A stretch of DNA of 64,000 nucleotides, taken from Cyphellophora europaea CBS 101466. Taxonomy: Eukaryota > Ascomycota > Eurotiomycetes > Chaetothyriales > Cyphellophoraceae. Both the position numbers and the translations under genes were made by a program. The notes beneath the pieces were generated by a model. It was not told the origin of the DNA and made no database searches. It saw only the letters and a list, made by a program, of their open reading frames with translations. Each line of letters opens with the position of its first letter. The first letter of the stretch is position 1. Shown here piece by piece: positions 40,453-50,487 of the stretch. The DNA lies in contig NW_008481810.1 of assembly GCF_000365145.1 (NCBI RefSeq), positions 1,860,001-1,924,000 on the forward strand. The letters are read 5' to 3'.

Positions 40453-41608
40453 TTAAGCGCTGAAGGAGCTGATGTAGTACTATGGCGCGATTAGTAAAAT
40501 GGCATCGATGTAGCGAATGGACTCACGGTGAGTACAGACTCCTCTTGGGGATTATCTTCATTGGGAAGATAGACGTAAAGTACCAAGCCATGATCCGGTA
40601 TGAATGTTGCAATGACCCTCGAATTGAGCCGCCCAACACTCAGCACTCTTCCCCAGTCCTTCGCATCTATCCGCACCGAGGTCCATCCTGCCGGATCATC
40701 GCCGTTCGGACCACCAAGTTCCTTCTTTCTCGTGCTTGGATCATCTCTTACGCCCTGCGAGCCGTTCTCGAACATACTAGGCTCGAGTTCCGGATGCGTA
40801 AGGCCGGTCCATTTGCTGGATATTGACAACGCATCGGTAGTGATCGCAATCTTGAATGTTCCATGCATGCTGGCGCTAAGTTCTAGTCTGGGTGAGGTGC
40901 CACTGGAGCCTTTTGAGGCGGCCAAAGACAGTTTCGTGAACCTCTCCGACACGCTCTTTATCTGTCCGAGACTAGGCAGAAAGATGTTGACATCTGAGGG
41001 AGGGGTGGCCGGCTCGTGGAGGTGTGCAACGGTCTGTTGTGCAAGGACTTTGACCGGCACATCCTGTGTGATGATCGTCTCGCGCTCTCGTGTCGTCCCA
41101 ACCGATCCATCGCCGAAGCCACTGCCTTCAATGTCCTCTGAAAAGTCAAAGTCGCCATATTCATCACTAATACGGGCAGACGAAGCAGGTGCAACAACGC
41201 CATTACCGCTGCTGATACTGTTGCTCACGATAGTCAAGGAGAGCATGGGTACATTGTCCTTCTTGGTCAGCCGGAGCTGGACGGAGGTGGCGCCAAGAGC
41301 AGATTTGAGGGCACGCTGTAGCGCCTGAACCGGGACTTCAAGATTGATAGTGTTCTTCTCCGCGGCTGACTGGATGATATAGCTATCGAAAACCGTCTCG
41401 ATCTTGAGATTGGACCAGACTTGGCTGCCTTTGTCCGGAATGACTGTGAATTGAACATCCTCGTCGTTGAGCCGACACCACGCGATCTGATCGAGCGAAG
41501 CCAACGAGGCGCAGAACTCTGCTGCAATTAGCGAGATATTTCGTCCAAATGGAATCGGCACATACTAGCGAACACGCTTACATTCTTGATCTGCGTCTTG
41601 AACCGCAT
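40453..41608 (-). CDS. HUS1: Checkpoint clamp subunit Hus1
   Basis: Hus1, a subunit of the Rad9-Rad1-Hus1 (9-1-1) PCNA-like clamp loaded at DNA damage to activate the ATR/Mec1 checkpoint in the nucleus. Three exons: 41566..41608, 40527..41521, 40453..40479. The tiny first exon gives MRFKTQIKNVSVFA and joins across a 44-nt intron (GTATGT...CAG) to TEFCASLASLDQIAWCRLND, the canonical Hus1 start. A 47-nt intron (GTGAGT, TACTAAT, TAG) near the end changes the last residues to SVLTYYISSFSA, the canonical end. Other marks are FTVIPDKGSQVWSNL and VLYVYLPNEDNP. 354 aa. The acidic insert near residues 145-170 is usual in filamentous fungi. The unspliced reading frame would give wrong ends. Confidence 0.92.
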
Positions 41609-42106
41609 TGCCGCCCATCTCGCGGAGTTATCACGCGTCGGGTGGGAAGGAGCATGGATCGTCGTGTGATCTAGCTTGGTCGACGCCTTGTTCGGGGATT
41701 TCAGGCGACGAATCTAAATTCCAGGTGCGTCATTGCAATGTAGGCTGCAGATTTCCCAATAAGGAAGGTCTCGCGGTAGCAACGTTGATCTCGCCAGCAC
41801 TCTTTGCTCCCTTCGAAGCCCGTCAAGCATAGGATCCTTTCTCCCTGTTGTACAGTATAACGACTTTCGCTTTGGACGTTCCTTTCGCCGCCAGCTCCCA
41901 CACGGTGGAGTTACAGGCGTCGCTTTCTCTGCAGCTACGACTAACTGCGACCCCCCTCGGCCTCCGTAGCTCGCCAGCCCGCGACGTACCACGCGTTGTG
42001 GTCTTTCAATCGCGATCTTCAGCATCCATGATGTGGACTGCGACCGTGCCGGTCCGCATGCTCCTAACGATTGCATCGGGTTGCCAATAAAGTAACTTGT
42101 TCCGCC
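41609..42106. promoter_or_regulatory. Divergent promoter region, HUS1 and GAS2-domain gene
   Basis: 498 bp between two head-to-head ATGs. No clear TATA box; nothing else recognised. Confidence 0.5.
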
Positions 42107-45100
42107 ATGGCACCGCCAAATCCTACCGCGCTGACGAATGCGACTCGCTTCCGTCCTAACCACTTCCGCACTCATTCACGGTCGCCTTCAAGGTCGCCTG
42201 TGCGAAAAGCCAAGTTCACGGCACAGCATCTCGATCCTCTACTTAACAACCTCTCACCAGACTCCACCTTGAAGGCACTGCGAGCAACAGACACCATACC
42301 TGCGAGCGAGTCTGCGGGAGATGTGCTGGCGAAAAGCATCGCAGACGCGACACCTGAAGAACGGGAGATAGGCATAAGAGCAGCTTTCGCAGCGCAGAAG
42401 CTGAAAGAATGGCGACTCGAGATCTCAAAATGGTTGTGGCCCGGCCGAAGAGACCAAGGTCTCGGAGTAGGCTTCCTGCCGTCAGCAGATGCAGCTGTAC
42501 AGGAGGACGGCGAACAGCACATCTATATCGGTTATCTACCACTACGCGTCTTGAACCAATACGGCCAGCGAATCGAAGACATCAAGGATGCGCTAGAAAG
42601 CCTGGAAATGGAAGACCTAAAAGACCACGTTCTGACAGCGCATGCCTCCTCGAAACCGCCATCAGCCATTGTCAAAAGCGCCTCGGCTGCTCGTGGAAGT
42701 TATGGCCGGATGAGAGATTTTACTGCTCTAATTACAGCAACCGTCATTCAAGCTTTACCCGATCTCGCGACTGTCAATATGCTTATTGATACCTGGGATG
42801 TGCGCATAGCGGTTCTCAGAGAGCTTCCCATGGTCCTGGATCTAATGGAGCTGACGAATGAGGGCTTGCGGAAAGCGTCTCGTAGCTATCGCGATCCAAC
42901 ACAGGCGCCACATCTGACTCTAGCAGACTATCACCAAATTCGCGAGGGCCTGGGAGACAAGGTGAAAGACCTCGGCCGTCGCGTTGACAAGATCCTGGAT
43001 ATGCTTGACGGCCACGACGATGCTTTGCCGCAGTCGTGGATCGACTTCCTCGAAAATTTGGAGCTCGAATTCGCAACATGGTGTGCTAAGGCGGAACAGC
43101 TCGCCCACGACAACGACGCCAGACAAAACAATGAAGCCAGGAGAGCAACCGCCACCCCAACCCCGGCAGATTTTCCCCAACCCAACCTCGAGCAAACCAG
43201 AAATGGTGGTGAAAAGCCACCTCTCAGTCTAAACATTCCCGCTTCTGGTCACAGGCGAGAGAAGTCAGAAGTTTCGATTGCAGACTCTGTGCTGTCTACC
43301 GACTCTGCTGGCGAGATTGTGGACGTGCGAAAGTCTCAAGTCCTGTTAAGTCCAAAAGTTAGCGTCATAGAAGGCTCTGGCGGGGGAGCCGTGCCCAGAC
43401 CACCAACTGTGCAGAGGGCCTCCACAGCTTCCATCGAAGTGATACCGAAGGAGCAGCTAAAGAAGTTGGACGTGCGGCGAAGTATGAGCGCTGATCTTCT
43501 TACCAAGCTGAGTTCACAATCCGGCGATACGACACCGACAAGATCGTATAAGGCACTCACAGGAGAGTCTCCGACTCGTGAAACTCCAGTTGCTGAGCTG
43601 GAAGATCCTCATTCCACGCCAAAAGTCCACTCGAATGCGACTGCCGTTCTTGGTCAACCCTCTCCTTCACTTATGGTTGAACCTCTTCGTGTTCAAGAGA
43701 GACAGGCGCCGTCAGAGCAGCTCCAGACACCAGCTTTACCCAGACGCTCGAGCAAGCGTAATTCCTTGAGCCTTTCCACGACACTCTCTGGCCAAGCAGC
43801 ATCATCCAACGACCTCGTGAGCCCAGTATCGCCAGAACAAGCTACTCCTCAGTCAAGCCTAGTCTCGCCCATTTCGCCACGAAAAGTGTCGGATGAAAGC
43901 GACAGCCTCGACTCCAAAATCAAGGACATCCTGCAGAACTTGCCAACCAAGATTCGCTTGGCAAACAGAGATGGCTCGTTGCCCAACAAGTCCAGCTTAT
44001 CTGCCACTTCTTCTCGAGCAGCCACCCCAACCCCAGCCCTCATTCCGGAACCGTCCAAGCACAGTCGGAGAAGCTCGACTGCAGAAGCAGGCATAAGAGT
44101 ATATCATCTTCACCAGAATAGCCAGACTCGAGACACCAAGCCAATCAAGCTGTTTGTCAGAGCTGTTGGAGAAAACGGTGAACGGGTCATGGTGAGGGTC
44201 GGAGGTGGCTGGGCCGATCTTGCGGAGTATCTGAGAGAATACAGTGCGCACCATGGCAGACGGAGCACATCCGAAGGTCTAATGGAGGTCGCACAGTACC
44301 CAGGCAAGACGGGAAGGGAGAAGAAAGCGTCGTCACAAGTGCTGTCTCCTACGCCTCTCCCCGGTGGCATGACGATGCCGAAGCGGACGCGACCAAGAAG
44401 CATGTCAGGTTCATCCTCGGGATCAAGATCTCGGTCACCTAGCCCTCCTCCTGCGACCGATCCCAACCTTACGCCGCCGGTGCCTCCCATCCCAGCCAGC
44501 TATACGATGCACACTCCGACCATGTCGGTCACCTCACATCCGAACGGACATACCGATGTGGATTTCCGCGACCCTGACCCAACATCAGAGATGAGTGCAA
44601 GAGGGGGCGAAGCAGTAGAGCCAGAGGCAGGGCCGTACAAAAGGACAAGCTCAATGCACGTTCCTGGGGTGACAACTACCACGACTGTGCAATCGCCAGC
44701 GGCTCTAAATCCGGTGAAGTATGTCCCGCTAGGAGGCGCAGGCCCGAAGAACAACAATCGCCGCTCCACCACCTACGGAGCAGTGCCAAGAGAACAGAAT
44801 GACGCTTGGGTTGAGGGAATGGTTGGTAAGGCTCGGGCGGTAAGTGGTGGCTCGCAGACGGTGCACGGGCCAACTACCACTACTACTACAACAGTCGTAT
44901 CGTCAGTACCCGCCAGCCGACGTGCATCTGAAGCAGTCACGGCTCCGACTGCGACCCCGCCCAAGGATGGCAAAGCGCCAACTTCACCGGCTGATCGTCC
45001 AGGTGTCGTTCGGCGGAAGAGTCGGCTTGGGCTTGGCGATGTCAGTGGAATCAAAAGAGTCTTTCTGCGGAGGAAGAGCAGCAAGAGCAGCAACAAGTGA
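42107..45100 (+). CDS. GAS2-domain microtubule-binding protein (KAR9-like)
   Basis: 997 aa, single exon, start MAPPNPTALTNATRF with CGCCATGGC context. Residues 75-340 form a helical region (EREIGIRAAFAAQKLKEWRL, RIEDIKDALESLEMEDLKDH, NMLIDTWDVRIAVLRELPMV) resembling the KAR9-type spectrin-like domain. Near residues 670-725 lies a GAS2/GAR-type zinc-lacking microtubule-binding domain (KPIKLFVRAVGENGERVMVR, VGGGWADLAEYLREYSAHHG). The rest is Ser/Pro/Thr-rich and the C-terminus basic (RKSRLGLGDVSGIKRVFLRR). Fungal proteins of this design link microtubules to the cortex or spindle in nuclear positioning; this role is inferred. Confidence 0.8.
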   Translation: MAPPNPTALTNATRFRPNHFRTHSRSPSRSPVRKAKFTAQHLDPLLNNLSPDSTLKALRATDTIPASESAGDVLAKSIADATPEEREIGIRAAFAAQKLKEWRLEISKWLWPGRRDQGLGVGFLPSADAAVQEDGEQHIYIGYLPLRVLNQYGQRIEDIKDALESLEMEDLKDHVLTAHASSKPPSAIVKSASAARGSYGRMRDFTALITATVIQALPDLATVNMLIDTWDVRIAVLRELPMVLDLMELTNEGLRKASRSYRDPTQAPHLTLADYHQIREGLGDKVKDLGRRVDKILDMLDGHDDALPQSWIDFLENLELEFATWCAKAEQLAHDNDARQNNEARRATATPTPADFPQPNLEQTRNGGEKPPLSLNIPASGHRREKSEVSIADSVLSTDSAGEIVDVRKSQVLLSPKVSVIEGSGGGAVPRPPTVQRASTASIEVIPKEQLKKLDVRRSMSADLLTKLSSQSGDTTPTRSYKALTGESPTRETPVAELEDPHSTPKVHSNATAVLGQPSPSLMVEPLRVQERQAPSEQLQTPALPRRSSKRNSLSLSTTLSGQAASSNDLVSPVSPEQATPQSSLVSPISPRKVSDESDSLDSKIKDILQNLPTKIRLANRDGSLPNKSSLSATSSRAATPTPALIPEPSKHSRRSSTAEAGIRVYHLHQNSQTRDTKPIKLFVRAVGENGERVMVRVGGGWADLAEYLREYSAHHGRRSTSEGLMEVAQYPGKTGREKKASSQVLSPTPLPGGMTMPKRTRPRSMSGSSSGSRSRSPSPPPATDPNLTPPVPPIPASYTMHTPTMSVTSHPNGHTDVDFRDPDPTSEMSARGGEAVEPEAGPYKRTSSMHVPGVTTTTTVQSPAALNPVKYVPLGGAGPKNNNRRSTTYGAVPREQNDAWVEGMVGKARAVSGGSQTVHGPTTTTTTTVVSSVPASRRASEAVTAPTATPPKDGKAPTSPADRPGVVRRKSRLGLGDVSGIKRVFLRRKSSKSSNK

Positions 45101-45351
45101 ATGCAATGACTGTAATATTTTTGTACATGGCGTTCGGTGGGAAAAGTGGCTTGCATACCATGCAAGCAAGCAGTTTCCGGGACGGAACAACAGTACAGCA
45201 CGTCGCAATGACATGGGTGGGTCAGGATAGCGTTGGCAGACAATTCTCCTTGGTCTGCGGCCACGACAAGCATGGTGTGTAGCGCGGTATATCACAGCGT
45301 ATGGTAGAAATCCCAGCGGCTCCCTACAGCTTCGTTATTGCGCCTCCCTCC
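45101..45351. other. Short gap between convergent genes
   Basis: 3' untranslated regions of the GAS2-domain gene and the SDR. Nothing else seen. Confidence 0.4.
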
Positions 45352-46329
45352 CTACCCCGGCGCCGAATTCACCACCATCCCGCCATCCACGACCAATTTC
45401 TGGCCCGTAATATGCCTCGCCGCCTGACTCGCCAGAAAACACACCGAATACGCCACATCATGACTCTCGCCCATCTTCCCCTGCGGCACGCTCGCATCCC
45501 TCTTCCGAATCAACCCCTCCACATCCCCGCCCTCATACTTGTCCGCCAAACTCCCGATCAGCGGCGTGTGGATCAGCCCCGGCACCACGACGTTCAGTCG
45601 CACCCCCTTCTTCGCGTACATGATGGCCGTGGCCTTTGTGAATTGGATCACCGCGGCTTTGGTGGCCGAGTAGGCGATCTGCGGCTTGCCGATGTAGCGC
45701 AGCGCGGCGATGGAGGCGATGTTGATGATGGCGCCGGAGCCCTGGGATTCCATGAGCGGGAGGACGTGGTGGCATAGGAGGTACACGGATTTGAGGTTCA
45801 CGTCCATTTGCGCGTCCCAGACGGGTTCGGGCATGCTGGCGGGGGTGCCAGGTTGGGACATGCCGACGTTGCTGTCGGGTGGGGGAGTGTTAGTCTGGAG
45901 GGTTGGGGTGGGTAGATGGGTGGTTTAAGGGGTGGGAGAATGGGGGAGGGGGAAACTTGCTTCACGAGCACGTCGATGCGGCCGTATTTCTGTACGGTGG
46001 CCTCCACGAGAGCTTTCACTTGGTCAATCTTGGTGACGTCGGCTTGGATGACGGTCATGTCGCCGCCTTGGGCCGCGATTCGCCGCTGTGTGCTCTCCGC
46101 GGAGGGGAGGTTGAGGTCGCAGCCGAAGATCTTGCAACCTTGCAAGGCGAACACACTGGCGGTTGCGGCGCCGTTGCCCCACATGTTGGGGTCGCCTTGT
46201 TGGCCTACGCCAGTGACTGTAGGGTTCAGTACAGGGTCATTGAATTCGGATCAGATGGTGGGCTTGAGACTTACTCAGGACGACCTTGCCCTTGAGGTCG
46301 GGGTATATGGGTGGGTCCTGGAGTGCCAT
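45352..46329 (-). CDS. Short-chain dehydrogenase/reductase with a GC-AG intron
   Basis: Classical SDR, 276 aa, NAD(P)-dependent oxidoreductase of unknown substrate. Exons: 46275..46329, 45961..46216, 45352..45871. Intron 1 (58 nt, GTAAGT...TACAG) restores KGKVVL-ITGVGQQGDPNMW. Intron 2 (89 nt, 45872..45960) only keeps the frame if it uses a GC donor (AA/GCAAGT), giving DVLVNNVGMSQPG, the conserved NNxG motif. The cofactor loop has an insertion between TG and GNG (TGVGQQGDPNMWGNGAAT). Catalytic residues: Ser in IINIASIAAL, Tyr and Lys in YSATK. The C-terminus VVDGGMVVNS is typical. Codons switch from C-ending to G-ending within exon 3 (near 45610). Confidence 0.85.
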
Positions 46330-47028
46330 GGTAGCCGGTCAGTTCACTTCTCTCATGAAAGGCCTATACAAGAGATGAAGCAGCGAATACGTATAAGTTG
46401 TGACCCCAAGGGTTTCTCCATCGTTGGGGAGATACTCAGCCTCGGCATCACCCATGTCACCGATGATCGCAGTGGTGTACTCGACCCACGAGGAGTTGGA
46501 GACTGTCAGACGGGTCCGAATGCGGAGTAGTATCTGCCAAGGAATACTCAGGCAGTGAATTAAAGTTTCCTGGCCAGGCTACGAGGCTGTGGATTTGAGG
46601 GAGGTGCAACCACCATGAAAATAATCTGCAACTGCCTAGGATACAGAATCCTAGCTTGAACTTCTTCTGGAGACGACTGCGGCACCTATCCTCCACAAGA
46701 GTAATCTCGACTCCTCGACACCGCTTATCTGGCGTTGCTGACTCAAAGACCGCCACCAAGCCTGCCACCTATTTCCGGATCGGGAATCGTGGCTCGTACA
46801 CAGCCAATACCGTGAGACCAGACGTGCAGGCCGTACAACTACCGAGCAACAACGCAGAATCTGGTGAGAGGTACGCTCCCATACAGTCACAGACCTCAAG
46901 AGCATCCACCTTTCTGCATTACGTATATAGTCGCGACACCTATCCAGGGGACGGTTCTCCTTCGCTTGCTCTCGTTCAAACCGCTAACACCATCACAAGC
47001 AGATATTTCGACACTCAACTCGATCACC
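46330..47028. other. Intergenic between divergent SDR and ADH relic
   Basis: No supported coding frame or known element. Confidence 0.4.
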
Positions 47029-47473
47029 ATGCCAATCACATACAAGGCTTTCAAGGATTCAGAGTCTGGGAAAAACACAAAGGTCGAAATATCAAGATGC
47101 AGCTTGCAGGCTGGTGAAGTCCTGGTAGAGATTCGTTACAGCGACGTTTGCGGGACCGATGATCACATGCGGTATAAGGACATGGTGTTGGGCCACGAAG
47201 GCGTGGAAGAAGTGATTAAAGTCGTTTCCAATGACAATCTCGAATGCCGACTTCAACATCAACGTTCTCACACTTGTCACCAAGGAGATCAGTGTTCACG
47301 GTCTATGCGCATCGACATTGACGCAGATCAATGACATGCTAGCCTTTGCAGCTCGCCATCACATCAGACCGATCATTGATATTTTCCCGATGAGCACTAA
47401 AAGAATCGAGGAGGCAATGGCCAAGCTAGTTTACGGCAAGATGAGATATCGCGGGGTATTGAAAGCAACGTAA
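47029..47473 (+). pseudogene. Zinc alcohol dehydrogenase relic with a large internal deletion
   Basis: The first part, from ATG at 47029, encodes the start of a cinnamyl/zinc-type alcohol dehydrogenase: MPITYKAFKDSESGK, then VLVEIRYSDVCGTDDHMRYK (catalytic-zinc Cys) and LGHEGVEEVIKV (zinc His-Glu). About 47220 the frame shifts by one and the sequence jumps to the enzyme's C-terminal part: TISNADFNINVLTLVTKEIS, VHGLCASTLTQINDML, EEAMAKLVYGKMRYRGVL. The structural-zinc loop and most of the NAD-binding domain, roughly 200 residues, are absent. The total is about 148 codons against 340-360 for the family. It is therefore a broken copy, unlikely to be an enzyme. Confidence 0.75.
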
Positions 47474-47651
47474 TGACTTCAGAGGCTAATAATAAGGCTT
47501 CCATTAAGTATAGAGAAGATTCTGCACCATTTCAGTAGAAACTCATGGAGACTGAAGCATCTCAAATCACTGTACTGGCTGATTTGCTCCAGAAATGTAG
47601 GCTAACACCAGCAGGGCATATATGATTCTCACCATGATCCATGACTACTAC

Positions 47652-50075
47652 TCACAGATCAAGGACCACATGTCCCGGACTCGGGGGCGCGTCCCCAGTA
47701 TCCCACGGCGCTGGCTCACTGCCTAGCACGAACTCCAAGCTCCCACCATGCTTGAGATCATCATGGCCCAGCCAGCTCTGGTTCCACGCTTGACCATTCA
47801 CCGTCAGACTCTGCACGTAGAAGCTGTCGTCGCTCAATCCCTGTGCCGTTACATTCAGCACCTGCCCATCGAGTCCGACCCTCATGCTGTAATCCGAGAA
47901 CATCGGTGCCAGAATGAGATACACCGGCTGCGCCGCCACCGGATACAATCCCAGCATCTGCCAGATGAGCCAGGCATCCAAAGCGCCGGCGTCCGAGTTG
48001 CCCGGCAGGCCCGACGGCCCATCCGAGTAGTACTGATTGACAATCTGCCTGCTTCTCATCACGCTCTTCCACTGCCGCCTTGGTAGGTAATTATACAGAA
48101 ACGGCGTCGCGAAGCTCGGCTCGTTGCCCGGGTTGAACAGCGTGTCTCCGACACCGTTATTCTCGCCCTCGCCCACACCGCTGCCCTTCAGGCCGGGTGT
48201 GAACATGGTGTCGAGGCGCGCCTCCGTCTCCTCCTCTCCGCCCGACCACGCGATCAGCGTCGCCATGTCGTGCGGCACCGTCCACGTGTACTCCCACCCC
48301 AGCGCCTCGTACGTGTATCCGCCGTTCTCGCAACCGCCGGCGCACACGGCGGGGTCGTAGACCGGGTCGCGCGTGCCGTTGGCCCATTTGGGCGCGACGA
48401 AGCCCGAGTGGTTGAAGCTCGTTAGGTTGGCGTCCCAGATGTGCTGCCAGCCCGCAGAGCGGTTGAGGTATTTGTCGTATTCTTCCGGCGCGATACTTCT
48501 GGCGACTTGGGCGAGGGCGAAGTCGTTGGACGCGTACTCGATTGTGCGGCTGACGCTGCGGTCGTAGTCGGGGGTGAGGAAACCATACTGCAGCCAGTCC
48601 GGGAGTGCGCTGCGGCCTTCGAGTGTGGAACCGGTGGGGTCGCCCGTGTCAAAGTTGTTCCAGGGGGTGCGTTCCGCGTTGGTGCGCATGGCGGCGAAGC
48701 CGTCCGTCCAGTTGATGCTGCCGTCCTGGCCCAGGCCTTTGACGAATGCGTCGGTGAGGACGTTGTCGCTGTTAGAGCCGCCTTGGACTTGGCCGTTGGC
48801 GTTGCCGCTTCGACCGTCGGGCATGTATTGCTCGTGACGCCAGATATCGATCAGCGAGCGAATCATGTCGATGGAGCGGGCGGGCGTGAGGAGAGTCCAG
48901 AGGCTGTTGAGGCAGCGAAAGGTGTCCCAAAGGGTGTAGAAATCGTCGTAGCTGGGCTCGGTGGTTTCCCAATTAGCATTTTCGCCAGTGCGGTCGGTAG
49001 GCATTAGATGTGCATGGTAGAGGGCGGTATAGAACATTGAGAGGCGGGTGGTATTCGTAGTGTCGGTAATAGAGATGGTGGACAAGGTGGATTCCCATGT
49101 AGACTGCGCGGCGGTGAGGGTGCTGTTGAATGACCAGTGCGGGACCTCCGCGTCAATGTACGCGCAGGCATTCGCCGAGGATATAAAGGAGATTCCGACT
49201 TTGGATTGCAGGGTACTGGTGTTGACCGGGAAGGTGAAGAGGGACCCGACGCGTTGCCCGAAGTTGTAGTAGGGTGGGCCACCCCGGGCATAGGAAGCAT
49301 TGGAAAGGAAGCTTGGTTGAGCATCTAGGTCCGATGGGTAGAAGTAGTCTGTGTACGGTCCTGTAAAGATCTGGCTTGTGGATGCTGGGGAGCTGAAGCG
49401 GCCGCAGAAGAAGACGCTATAATTTGGAATGTGGCTGAAGCCACCACGATACGTGCCGGAACCAGTGTATTGCAGTCCATCCGGCGATACTTGGATCTCG
49501 CCGTTACTGTATGCCTGGGCCTGATTGTACCCGCCCGGAAGTGGCAGATAGTGGGAAACGTCGACCAGGACATGGCGTTCGCCACCATGGGGAAACGAGT
49601 ATTGCATGAAACCGACATGGCTGGTAGCCGTGAGCTCAATTTCGAGCCCGTTCTCAAAAGTTGAACGGTAGTAGCCTACGGAGGCTTGGTCATGGCCTGA
49701 CCGGGGCTGAGCATATGTGAGGTTGTCCAGTGCGTTGACGCTGTCGAGCGACAGCAGAGGCATCTGAGAAACGACCCCATAGACCGGACCCCCTCCGGTC
49801 CCTGATACGTGCGTCAAGGAGAAAGCAGTAATATTGCCATCGGGAAGATAACCAGCGTTAGCATTGATCGAGGTATTGGCGCTGGTAAGATCTGGGCCGA
49901 GCTTGACCATCCCAAAAGGCAGTGCAGCTCCAGGAAACGTATTTCCACCATTGTATCCTGTGCCTGGAACAGTTCCTTCAGTTCCAATGAACGGGTCAAC
50001 ATAGTCTATCAACTGTGCGAAAGTGCTCGAGGCTGCGAGGAGAAGCGAAGACAGAAGATGTCGTTGCCGTCCCAT
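47652..50075 (-). CDS. Secreted GH92 alpha-mannosidase
   Basis: Glycoside hydrolase family 92 exo-alpha-mannosidase, 807 aa, single exon. Residues 1-20 form a signal peptide (LLSSLLLAASSTFA). Family motifs in order: YVDPFIGTEG, YNGGNTFPGAALPFGMVKLG, FSLTHVSGTGGGPVYG, YMPDGRSGNANGQVQGGSNS and NEPSFATPFLYNY. GNSDAGALDAWLIWQMLGLY completes the catalytic barrel with its acid and Ca-binding residues. The enzyme removes alpha-linked mannose from N-glycans or cell-wall mannan outside the cell. Many N-glycosylation sites are visible. The last third uses mostly G-ending codons, unlike the C-ending middle. It sits beside transporters and oxidoreductases of the accessory block. Confidence 0.93.
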   Translation of the reverse strand: MGRQRHLLSSLLLAASSTFAQLIDYVDPFIGTEGTVPGTGYNGGNTFPGAALPFGMVKLGPDLTSANTSINANAGYLPDGNITAFSLTHVSGTGGGPVYGVVSQMPLLSLDSVNALDNLTYAQPRSGHDQASVGYYRSTFENGLEIELTATSHVGFMQYSFPHGGERHVLVDVSHYLPLPGGYNQAQAYSNGEIQVSPDGLQYTGSGTYRGGFSHIPNYSVFFCGRFSSPASTSQIFTGPYTDYFYPSDLDAQPSFLSNASYARGGPPYYNFGQRVGSLFTFPVNTSTLQSKVGISFISSANACAYIDAEVPHWSFNSTLTAAQSTWESTLSTISITDTTNTTRLSMFYTALYHAHLMPTDRTGENANWETTEPSYDDFYTLWDTFRCLNSLWTLLTPARSIDMIRSLIDIWRHEQYMPDGRSGNANGQVQGGSNSDNVLTDAFVKGLGQDGSINWTDGFAAMRTNAERTPWNNFDTGDPTGSTLEGRSALPDWLQYGFLTPDYDRSVSRTIEYASNDFALAQVARSIAPEEYDKYLNRSAGWQHIWDANLTSFNHSGFVAPKWANGTRDPVYDPAVCAGGCENGGYTYEALGWEYTWTVPHDMATLIAWSGGEEETEARLDTMFTPGLKGSGVGEGENNGVGDTLFNPGNEPSFATPFLYNYLPRRQWKSVMRSRQIVNQYYSDGPSGLPGNSDAGALDAWLIWQMLGLYPVAAQPVYLILAPMFSDYSMRVGLDGQVLNVTAQGLSDDSFYVQSLTVNGQAWNQSWLGHDDLKHGGSLEFVLGSEPAPWDTGDAPPSPGHVVLDL

Positions 50076-50487
50076 CTTGGCGCCAAGATGTCAAGCTTCG
50101 AAGTCGCCGGCTTGTTGAGTCTTCGTCTTCTTCTTCCACTTCTTTCTTTTCCTCTACTGTGGCAATAACCGGTTGCTGAAGAGGCCGAATGCGGGCTGTT
50201 ATACTTCATTGACTGCTGATCATGCCCACTTCCTTTGGCCTTGTGTGAGATGGTACATCTGGGGATGTAACTCTTATGCGGGGTGAGTGGGGATGACGGA
50301 GTCCTCGCCCTCGAATCCTCATCCTGTGGACTGACCCACTGATACATACAAAGTGCGTCTATTCCTCATCACAAACACTCGATAAAGATGGGCCTAGGCT
50401 AAAACAGGCGCGGTCACAGCCTTCTACGCATATGCATGCACTCTTAGCACGAAGCTTGCTCATGACCTCGGCTCTGGAGCCACCCGC
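50076..50487. other. Intergenic, GH92 promoter side
   Basis: 412 bp upstream of GH92 and downstream of the MlrC-like gene. No element recognised. Confidence 0.4.
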
